From Phallusia fumigata (Eukaryota; Chordata; Ascidiacea; Phlebobranchia; Ascidiidae), in contig QXVZ01006815.1 in NCBI GenBank assembly GCA_008931825.1, forward strand, positions 1-36,160: DNA of 36,160 bases, given 5' to 3'. A model generated the notes under the pieces. That model did no database searches. It saw nothing but the letters and a program-made list of their open reading frames with translations, and was not told the DNA's origin. Of this stretch, positions 11,372-22,400 are shown one piece after another. The position numbers and the translations under genes were made by a program. Within the stretch, counting starts at the first letter, position 1. The number at the start of each line of letters is the position of its first letter.

Positions 11372-13490
11372 ATGGACGCGAACCTTTCCACCGACGTTCA
11401 TTGGTCGGAGCTGAGCACAGCCGTTCGGCGCGATCTAATTTTCGGCGACTTTTTCAACAAATTCTGCTGTTTACCAATTTTTGGCCAGAAGCTTGCATAC
11501 GTACTGCAGTTCGACAAGTTCATCCTCGACCCTCCGCCATTACGAGGCGCCCACCATCGTGCACGAGTGTCCAATGAACATGTGTGGACTTGGCTTGTTA
11601 GTAGAAGACTTGGATTGTTCATGAGGTGTGTATTTTGTGCACCAGGTATTATCTACTGTTACGCAATTACAGGCAATTTTATCTATGACGCAATAACATG
11701 ATAATTTATATTCGTACAACACTTACATAGAATAACACGGTAATGACGTTTTTGACCGTTTTTGACTGTTGAGCATTTGATGGGGACGGTGCAAAAACAT
11801 AAAGTTCCTTGTGTGTTTATGGAACCCCCCACATTCGTGAAATAATTGTTGTTTGTAGGGCTACAATGGTTGCACCTATGCATTACAGGTAAAGAGGCTA
11901 AATAATATGCGCCGAAAACGACAAATTTAAACCCACTTCCGGCTTTTTAAATTTGCCATTTGCCGAAGGGCTCATTTGTCACTTAAACTATTGTGCACGT
12001 TGCACATTTTTCAGTCGTTTAACCCCCTTTTTGGGCTACTTTAAACGAAACCTTTTTCTGTGCTTGTAGATCGGCAGTGTGGTCGGAATATTCTCTTTGT
12101 CGCCTCCTGTTGACCATGAAATTTTCCGACGTCATCCAGTCAAACCCGGACGAATCAAGTTCGTCTGACCTATATGGTACGTAAATTTCTGTTTATTCGT
12201 TTTCTAAAATCATATTTTCTGACTGTAAACAGTCGTGGTGGCAAAACATGATAAATATTTTTGAAACCGGGTGAGAAAGGGGCTTGTTTATGATCAAAGT
12301 TTGTAATTCTAATAAAACGTAATACTGTTTCATTCAGGCTTTCAGCTGCTGGACCGTTTAAAATGGCAGCGAATGAGAAAAGTGAGAGATTTTTTGAGAT
12401 TTTCGCGGTTGGTTGAGAAGTCCAAGATCGACAACAGTCTAATCAAGTAAGATCTTAAATTCCAAATAAGACAAAGTCTGTTTGGGCAGTACCGTTATTT
12501 TAAAATAAAGAGGAAAATAATAACCTAATTCAACACATAACCACCAGGGAACTTTCACAATGTAAATGTATTGTATTGCAAACGTTTCGACAACCGCTGT
12601 TGTCATCATCAGTGCAGAAATGTTTTCAATTAAGCTATACTCTTTAATTCCGTATCTTGAAAGACAGTCTAATTATGTCTTAGGTTTTGGGTTGACGCTG
12701 ACCGGCTGCGCTTTGGCAACGCCCACCTGAAAAAGGTCACACTGCGGGCAATTCAACTGAAGTATTACGCCAAGACAAGCTCCCACTGTCTGCCAAGCGT
12801 TTTCCTCGATGCAGTTTATCCGGGTAAAACAGAAATAACAAATTTACAGTTGACAAGGAAAGAGCAACACATATCTTTCGTCGGAGTGTAAAAAACGACA
12901 ATGCTTTAATAGTTGACGCGAACAGGCCCAGACACTGTTGTTGGTGTTCAAGAACGTAATTTTTTTTGTGTGGTTTTGACCGTTTCGCAACATTTATTCT
13001 GCCGAAACCGAATCTTTGTCAAAATCGCTGATTCGGTCGAATAAATTCGGCAAACCGAAGCTTCGGTACATCACTAGTAGAAACAGCAAATTCGTCACAG
13101 GGATTTCGACAAAGTGGTATTTCGAATATTTGGTAAGGGGGGTCAAACTTTAAAAATACACTTTTTCAAATTCACCCTCCGACATTAAGGTGGTAGATAT
13201 TGTACAAAAAGTTTTGGCAACCACTGGTACACAATAAACATTTGCGCGAATACGTAAAAAGAGACAAAATGTTTTCCTTGATTTTTTCCTTAGAACGAAC
13301 AGTGAACGATTGTCGCGGTTTCGATCTTGAACGAACGAACCGACTTAAAACGCTCGTTCTCCAACGTCTACATTGCTATTGGCTTCCCAGGTACTTGGCT
13401 TCAACGCGGAATGATATTACCCCGGAGGAGAAACAAAAACTGAAAAAGGTGTGTACGCTGTTTTCCTGTCGAAATTGGAAGCGTCNGTTG
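11372..13490 (+). CDS. RGS22: RGS22 exons 1-5: N-terminus and first RGS-like module
   Basis: Exon 1 starts MDANLSTDVHWSEL and holds IFGDFFNKFCCLPIFGQKL, aligning with the human FLVDYFNEFLSLPTF region. It ends EHVWTWLVSRRLGLFM. Exon 2 reads AVWSEYSLCRLLLTMKFSDV. Exons 3-5 give one RGS-like helical bundle, including VRDFLRFSRLVEKSKI, FWVDADRLRFGNAHLKKV and RLHCYWLPRYLASTRND, and closing on the W-L-P motif typical of this family. The long acidic spacer between exons 2 and 3 of the vertebrate protein is almost absent, which explains much of the length difference. Two donors are possible for exon 5. The stronger is GTAAGT after 13490, and GTGTGT after 13448 is also in frame. A base inside the longer form (13486) is n. 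Confidence 0.88.
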
Positions 13491-16400
13491 GTAAGTTATG
13501 TATTGGGTTTAAAGTTGCAAAAACTAAACCAGTGGTTTTCAACCTTTCTGTTCCAAGCATCCCTTTAACTGATATTCAAAGCCATATTCCCCATCGGAAA
13601 TTTAGTTTGTGAATACTATATTTAGAAGTGTATCAGTTAAGGTCAAAAACTTTGGTCATTCAATTGATAAAACTTTTAAGGCTCTAATATTCATTACTAC
13701 AGTTATTAGCATTGGCTTTGGAATGATATTTTAACATTTTTTTCACAAAATTTCCTCAGTTGAGACCTAAACATTTAAACACATTAACGAATTTCCAAGT
13801 CTACTTTCTTTCCGCCAAAAACAGGTAGTACAATATTTCGAATTCCTTGTCTACGCCACTTTTTTACACCCTTCAATGTGCTGCCTATTCATGTCTCTCA
13901 CTAAAACATCAAATTTGGCAGGTCCCAGACCAATCAAAAGCATCATCGTGCTCGTTGCCATGCCTACCGTCCCAAACTGCCGTTTCCATTGTATCCGAAG
14001 ATGTTACGAGCTCTGACCCAGGTAACATCCAAGAACTAATTTCTAAACCTATTAATTAAACCTAATAATTGCTTGCGGAAAACTGATGATCGATTGGTAA
14101 ATATTAAATGTACAAATTTCGTACAATTTTGAAAAACAAAACAGAAATGTGTCTTTTAACGTTCAGGGTTTAAGCATCAGAAGATAATTTTTGCCTCATC
14201 GGACTTGTTTTTTTTGTTTCATTTTTATCCTCGGGGGAGGAGCAACGCTTAAATTCGTTGTGCTCGCAATGAGTCCACAGTCGAGATATCTGGCTTATTT
14301 CAGTTCCGTTGGGTCATATTTTATTTGATATTTTCGAATTTTTGAAGTTGCTGACTTCGATTTGGGTCAACCCATCGGGTTCCACTGGGTTGGAGCAGTT
14401 AAGTTTCTTGACAAGTCACCGAGACAGATTTTAAACCTGCAACCTTACGAACACAGAACAGTTGCGCTAACCACACGACCAGCAAACACTTACACAGTTT
14501 ACTATCTAATGATAAAGTAGAAGATGAATTCATCTGACACTTGTCACATAGAGTTTGTATACGTTATACGTACCAAAATATTTCTTGAAATTACGGAAGA
14601 TACCGACAACCCTTTGTCATTTTTGTTTCAGCAAGTGATTACGACACCTCGTGTACCTCTGCATCAGCTACGTCACAATTTGATGACAAAGCATCCGGCT
14701 CAATTGGCTCCGAACACTGTACAGCTGTAAAGGACGAGTATTTGCGGAGAGTGGAACAAGGCCTTGAGTTTTCAGAAGTTTTAGCGTCCGACGAGCCAGC
14801 CGGCTTTCCGTTTCGGAAGTACCTGGGACGTGACGTAGACCGGGCCGGTCAGGGCGACGTCGGCGGTGAATCGGTGACGGCAACTCCGCGGGTTTTAGAC
14901 CTTTGGAGGCGGATCGAAAAGATGCGTTTGTCGTACTTCAAGTTCACTTCTGTTGAGATGACCAAAGAAGTAAGATAAAGTTCTTTTATGATCTTTGTTG
15001 ATGTTATACAATGCGTGAAAAGGATACACACCATCAGGACAGCAAGTTAGTTCATTGATGGAAATAAACAATATATGTTGCGTTAAACCTTCAGGCCTAT
15101 TCTACGGCGTCCCACTCAAATAAAAAGAACAGTGAGTTAGAATCTACTCGCAAAAAATGTGGAAAAATTCACGTTTTTATTATCTGGTAGATTCACCAGT
15201 CGCTTCGCGGTTGTCCTTCTGGCGTTGCAAAATAGGTTAAATTTGTCCCATGCTCGCAGTTGGAAGCTTTGCGACGCGTGTTCTACGAGTTCGACGAACT
15301 ACGCAAAGATGACGTCACCAGCCTCGTCGCTGCGACAAAAAATCTGTACAACGATTCAATCTTCCCTGAAACCTGGTCTCAATTCCAGCGAAAAGTTGAG
15401 AAGGTAAAAATTTGAGACGCAATCAAAATTGATGTGGGTTTACTCTGGCATTTTCTACTAACCCAAATGTATATCCATCTGCTCGTTTCGTTTTTACGCT
15501 TGTTTTGTGTTTAAAACTCCAAATGCTAACATTTTTCCTCAGCGTTTTGACACAGGTTATGATATTTTGACTTCCCGCAATATCGGTAGAAAATAGCTAA
15601 TAAATTTCTGCAGTAGAGTTGTTTCGCTTAAAATTTTGTACAACTTACTCCCCCCCTCAAAAAATTATGACGTCATCACCGAATTGATGACGTTTCGTCA
15701 AATTGTGTATTCTTTATAGGCGATGGAAATCCACTGGGTGAAGTTTGCTGTGGCTGAGCAGTCTCAGTTCAAAAACGCGATTGTAAGTTCAATGACCATG
15801 GAGTGTGCTTTTGTTTGACGATTTTTTTACATATTAACCACTAGTGTTAAAACACTGCCTACTAAAAATCCTTAAATGATTTTTTCACTTCATCAGATAA
15901 CCACAGAACAAAGAATTTACCCGCGACGTCATTCTTTCCCGAACCTTCCGTCCGAGACGCGAGCTTTACCAATTTTACGAACGTCGATCCCTGAAAACTA
16001 TGAACTAAAGGTACAGCAAACAACATTGTTTTAAAAAGTATATGTAGAAAAAAAATCTTTTGGCTTTTACATAAGAATCCCAGAATCCAAGACGATGTGG
16101 CGTTTTAAATCATTGAGTTTAAACGAATACACCAAAAGCACCATCCACCTAGAAACCATCACCAGACTTTCGACAAACCTACCTACCTGTCCGACCCACT
16201 TGACCAGTAACAAGCAAAACGTCCCCTGTGTTACTTACAGACCCCCACGTCACACGGTTATCTTTCTACACTGGGTTACAATGGGGAGGGTCACATCCGA
16301 TACCGCGTATCGCGTGCCTACCGACTGCTGATGGCGTCATGCGGCAATGACGTCAAACACGATGTACGCTACAGCGAGTTCGTGGGTGAGGACAGCAGCG

Positions 16401-19400
16401 ACGAAGAAGGAAATTTGCCACCTCTCCGGCCAAAAGTCTTTGTAAAACGTAAGTTTGTGTGGCAGAACATCAGCCATAACAATCTTATGCTTTGTGGTTG
16501 TGTGTAGGTTGATAGTGTTGTTCATTTTTGCGTTTGAACCACAATTTGTTTAATCGATTTTACTGTTTTGTTTAAAAATTGTAACCGATCCGCTTGGTAA
16601 AGTGATCATAACTCCTAAACGCTCCCTATCAGTACGTTCACGGGAGCTAGTTTCAATGAAATTAACGCGAGTTAAATTGTACGCTTGGGTTATTCAATGG
16701 GTTACCTATATAGTTCACGAAAACGTATTTCTTTGGGTTACCTATAGTTCACGAAAACGTATTTCTTTGGGTTACCTATAGTTCACGAAAACGCATGCTA
16801 ATATACATAAAAATCACTTTTATCTAAAAACAGTTAACTTATACAAGGCAACAGCTTATGGCATGCAGTGAAAAGTTGTTGAATTATTAAGTTGCTAGAT
16901 TTAGCAATCTTTACGTTTATACGAGAAACTAAGCAACGCTGATCATAATATCCACAAGTAATCGACCAGTGAATTCCTTTCATAAATATTTGTAATCTTA
17001 TAAACCCAAGTGTCGGTCTATTTACAATCTAGTTGTAATAACATTAACGACATACTAGCTGGATCAAATAACGCAACAGTCTTTTCATTCATAAATGTGC
17101 GCAGTGCCGGAGCTTGATCCCCGCACAGTTGCGAAACACAGTGCATCCGAGTATCCAAGGAGCGGAATTGATTACGGGGTGTACAGGTAAGTGTAGAAAA
17201 AGTTCGTGGAACTTAATTTTAACCGTTAATGGATAAAACTTTTTTGTCATGGGGCACTATAAGTCGGTGTAAAATTTTTCAAGAAAACATACCAGTCGAT
17301 GCAATGCACTTTGGTACGAAACCGCTAGTACCTTTTGGCCAAAAACAGAAATTTTTAATTTGACCTATTTTTTTATTTGGGAACTTGTTTCTATACTCAA
17401 GTTATATCAAATTTTGTTTTATTTTGCAGAGTGTTTCGGGTTGTTACTCGCCACACTGTGGACACCAAACCAGTTTACATGCGACCTATTCGAAAACACG
17501 GCGTCCTTCTTCGGAGACCATCGGAACGGCCCAGGTTGGGTAAAAAGTGCTTAATTCCTTCACACCAAAATTCGTATTTACTTACGCCTACAAAGTACTG
17601 CCTTCTGCCTGTTTAAGGAAAATTTTTAACTGTAAATCGACTCCAACAGTGCGCACTATAAAAGTACAACAGTATTCGGTGTTGCCGCTTTAAAAACGCT
17701 GCGTGTTTTTAGGCAATCAATGTGTAAACAACGTGAAGAATACTACCAATCATCGGATATTTCGTTCTCTTTGCAGAAATCTTATTGAGCTGTTGCGGGA
17801 TTCTTTGCATTTCGAATTTTTCAAGAGATACATGAAGATGCACAAATCGGAGGCGCCGCTTCTCTTCTGGAAGTCCGTGGAACTGCTGCGGAGGACGGAA
17901 AATCCACATACGAGGCAGAAGAAGGCTCAACAGATTCTAAAGAAGTTTTTTGGTCGACTTGCAGGAGGAGGTAAAGAATTATTGTTCATGTCTCCGTATC
18001 GAGTGTTACTTTCTGTTTACTCGACTTTGGACAGGACCTAACTTACTGCGCAACGTAAACTTGTAGTTAACAAATTTAATTAACATAAAGTTACAAATCA
18101 TTCAGTTTTACGATGGGAGCGGCACCCTTTAAAGTTAAACGCAGTATTGACTGGAAACAAGATTGTTCCACCAAACATCAACCTATTATTAAGCACGCCA
18201 AGCAACGGACATTTTATTGGCCGACGCAAATATAAAACACAACAACCTAAAAACGTAGTAATCAAACAAAGCAATTTTAAATTCGTTTACATTACTAAAA
18301 TTATGAGAATAACACCTTTTTATACAGGACTTTACAACCGTCCTTGGGACACTTTTTTATTTCATACTTTTCGCAATAAAGGAATGATGCTACAGTGTGA
18401 TTCTGAGGTGATTAGGGAGATTGCGGTTGTTGACACAGTGACGACGTCGATGTTGGTTCAAGCGTCACATGAAGTCTATAAAAGCATGGACAAGAACTGG
18501 TAAAAATATAAAAAGATGTGGTGCCGTTGTAAAATGCCTTTTGTGCCACAAAGTGCTGTACAGTTTTACGAATTTGTTTAAGTTTACCAAATGTACTGCA
18601 AGCAACAGAACAATGTGTTTATATAGTTAATATCAGCGTTACCATATGGCGAACAAACTTCAGGCTTCGATTTGCCTAAGACCACATTTGTGTTTAACAC
18701 TATCTGCCGACAATGCCGATCAATATGTTTTCAAATAGTGCGTCAAACTGTCGCATAACGGTATTTTTGTCACCAAGGACGGCTCGCTACTTCAGCACAT
18801 TCCCCGGTCAGGGAAATCCCGACGATGATCTTGATTCGCTCGACGGAAAACTCGGACTACGCGCTTTCAGAACAAAACTGGTACGAGTTCGATAAATATC
18901 TAATGCCGGTTTTGTGACGTAAATCATTGAGCTCTTGCTTAAGGTTTGGTCTTTTTGCACAGGACTGATTTAAACGACAAATGGTTAGGCAATGGTTAGG
19001 TTAGGTAAGATGTTTCTAGTTTACCTCTTTCAGTTTTATTGACAACAAGTAAATGCATGAAGCGCCGCCTCAGATTCGGCACGTAACCTCTTGCAGGTTT
19101 GCACCATACATCGCCAAAATTCGCGACGCCGCTATTGACTACAGAGACAGAAGGCGTAATTTCCTGTTTTCACGTTTTGCTAATTTTGAGGGCGCAGCCA
19201 TTTCTACGTATCCTACTTTTTTTTACAAACCCATCTCCGCATTTCGATTTGTTAATTTCCTTGTGGTTTTCTCTGGTTAATTAATTTTTTCCTCTATTTT
19301 TTGTTGTGTTTAAAAAGAACCATATATGGGAGGTGTTCAGCGAGTTCATGCGACGGGCTGCCCGCTTCATCTCATGCATGCGAAATCCCCAAAAGTTTAA

Positions 19401-22400
19401 CAAGTTTGGAAATTACCTCGTTCAGCTTCCAACATCGAAAGATATGACAACTATTGCCGGGGGTGGTATGTTGATTTTTTACCATTTTCAGAAAATTTAA
19501 ACAGATGGTTTGCCTTGCAAATGTGCAGTAACTGGACACTACTAAAGTTGTTTTTCATTTTCTTCTGTAGTGTGCAAGGCAAAAAGTACCCGTTACATTG
19601 TATTGCACCCGCACCCCAAATTTTTCTTTCTAAATACGTCGTTGTTCGTTTCAAAAAAGTTTTGTTAAAAAACCCCTTTAAGCAGCAAAGTGTGCAACAA
19701 AATCCTAATTGATTGCAACTTAATTGACTTTGTCTCCTTAAATATTGCATTCACATATGGTACGTTTGCGAAATTGGATTAAAAGTATAAGTATACATGG
19801 TGCTAGTACACACTCCTGTCTGCGGTTATCATGATGAATGAACCTGTGAGCATTGGGCGTATAGTAGTAGCTTTATTGTGTGTTTTTAACAACAAACAGA
19901 TGCAAGCAGCACAGCGGTGGCGTTTAAGAGATTCCAGACGATCGTCTACAAACACATGAATGCCGACGTTCAATACAAACACGTGACCAAGAAACTGTTC
20001 GGAAGAAAAATTACCATCAACTTTCTTCCGAACGACCTCGCCTTTTGGCTCGAAGCTGACAGGTGATCAATGACACCTTTGATTTAGAAACTAAGTTGGG
20101 CTTTGGAACGTGCTGCCCTGATTTTAATTCATCGGGACACAAACGTTTGTCGCTTTCACATGTCGGAATTGTGAAATGCATTAAGGATGAGAAATATGTT
20201 TCTGTTCAACTTTCGCCTGGTCCTGGACATCGCAATGTTTTGGCGAATAGGTTTCCCTAAAATCCCTCTGGAACCAACTTGTTTAATTAATGCCACGCGC
20301 CACATTGCGCAATCTTTATGTTTAAACGTAGGTCTGTGTCCAGGTACGTATCAATATGTGATAATGTCCAGCAAATGATGTTAGCTGGTTGCTATGAAGA
20401 GCGTGACAACGAGCTTGTGAAGGAGAAGGCGGAAAGAATCGTCCATTGCTTCCTCGACTCCCACATTCCGCCCAAGACCAGGGTATAAGACTAAATATAA
20501 ATACGCAGAATGTAAGATTAGGAACAATAGTTCATAGCTTGATTAGAATAATTAATGAAGTAGCTTGAATATAACTAAAGAAATGAGAATAGCTGGTAAT
20601 AAGTAGCTTGATCGATAACAAGTATAAATGGTTGAAGTTGGAAACTTGATTGCCTGCTTTCTGTTGATATCGAAAGCAGCGGTTGGTAAAACCGTTCGGC
20701 TGTCTGAAACGGAAGGTAAAAATTATGTTGTTGTTTGAGGGCACAAAGTGTCATGTTTTTTACGATTGATTAGATTGTCGATGCTGTTATATCAGTTTTT
20801 TCTTGATTTTTCACACCAGGTGAACGTGGACAAAGAAATAGCTTCTGCCATCACCATGAACGTACAAAAGGGTTGCCTAGACCGGGGAATTTTCCATGAA
20901 GCCGTGTTGTCAATTTTTCCAGTTCTTCTGTATTTTTGGAAGATGTAAGTCGTTTTAAGCTTTGTTTCGGTTTTCACCAGGGTTGCGGAGTTGGAGGTAT
21001 AAGGTCTGTCTCCCGACTCCGACTCCGACTCCGACTCCTGGTATTACTCGGACACCGACTCCGTTTCTTAGGAGTCTTAGTACTTAAGGCCATCGTTCCG
21101 ATTTATTAACAGGCTGAAAAATTCGACTTTTTGACAAAATAGTCGATAAAAATGGCTTAAAAGTAATGCCAACGCTTCCTAAAACTTCTCTTAAAAAAAA
21201 ATTAACAGCATCGCTTAATAATGAAAATCGGCTACAAAGATTTAATTGGACTTGAGGTATCCGATCCAATACCCCCGACTTCCTACGAATCCTACTCTTA
21301 TTCCGATCCTGCAACCCTGGTTTTCAGAAAACAGACACTGGCAAAGAACAGTTAACCCAAATGAGTTTGGAAAGCAATTTTAACCGCCGCTTCTCAAACT
21401 TTAGATACAGACAGGAAGAGTTTAAATATGTGTCAAGGAAGGTCCAACGCGAACAACACCGTGAATCCGTCAAGGAGAGACATAAAAAACAAAAGAAAAA
21501 AGAACAACGGAAGCGGAGAGAATCATTCGAGGTACTGCAATTGGTTATGTATTGTTTCGACGTGTTTCCTTTTAACTTTTATTGAAGTTTGCAACAACAA
21601 CATCCTCTCCAAATCAACTGCGACAGCAAAAATGGCTGTTCTGGGTCTTTAGTTGAGGCCGAATGGTTAGTGCGACTACCTTGTACTCGCAAGGTTGCGG
21701 GTTCTAATCCTTGCTCGGTCGCTTGTGCTTCTATGAGCAAGAAATTTAAGTGGCATTGTTCCCATTAAGAGAGACCCGATGTGTTGACTAAAACTGAAAT
21801 AACTTCAAAAAATTCAAATCGCATCAAATCAAATGAAAAATAATCCTACCGAATTGCAATGATGTAGGTAGTTTCGTTGCTCCGCCCACCGGGAATAAAA
21901 TGAAACAATTAATTGCGAGCATTTGTTCATTCTCTTTTTTAGTCCAACTACCCCTAAAAATCGAACTGCAGTGCTTGCATTTACCTCTTTGCTTTCAGGT
22001 TTCCAGAATATCTGCAGAAACTTCATCGACTTTAAGCCCGAAAAGCAGCACTAGCACTTCGAAGTTTCCCGATTATGTCAACGGGCTGGCAAAAAAGGAA
22101 CAACCTTTCGAACGGGTTAAAGGCCTTCTTCGTACGTTGCATGTACTGTTTAAATTATTAAACAAAATATAGCCTATTATCTAAGTATACAAATCATTTT
22201 AAACCAATTTGATAGCGCTAGCGGCTTTTCGCGATTTAGACCCAGTGTTAGTGGCCTGGTTAACAAGCTTGTGGAAAAATAACAGACAGCGATCCTCCTA
22301 CTCTCCACTTCACCCTGGAGAACGGCCTGAAGTTGATCCTTCCTCCCCGGAGGAGACTCGTGGATCGCTTCGGAAGCCCAGAAAGTGAAGATGACGAACA

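Noticed and set aside
15095-15131. Possible small RGS22 exon (AYSTASHSNKKN)
   Set aside because: Exon 7 ends in phase 0 and exon 8 starts in phase 0, so they join directly. This piece ends in phase 1 and would break the frame.
16144-16207. Open stretch NHHQTFDKPTYLSDPLD just before RGS22 exon 11
   Set aside because: It is in the same frame as exon 11 but is followed by TAA at 16208-16210, and no GT-AG intron of suitable length removes the stop.
18739-18880. Alternative reading of RGS22 exon 16 in another frame
   Set aside because: It is open, but its donor leaves phase 0 while exon 17 needs phase 2. The frame starting at 18812 fits both sides and keeps W-E-I-P.
21361-21404. Extension of RGS22 exon 22 upstream to the ATG at 21361
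   Set aside because: Exon 21 ends in phase 2 and no acceptor before 21361 gives a one-base start. The TTTAG acceptor at 21404 has a good pyrimidine tract and fits.
21651-21730. Functional tRNA gene
   Set aside because: A and B box-like motifs are present, but the acceptor and anticodon stems do not pair properly and the sequence continues into a SINE body shared with a second copy.
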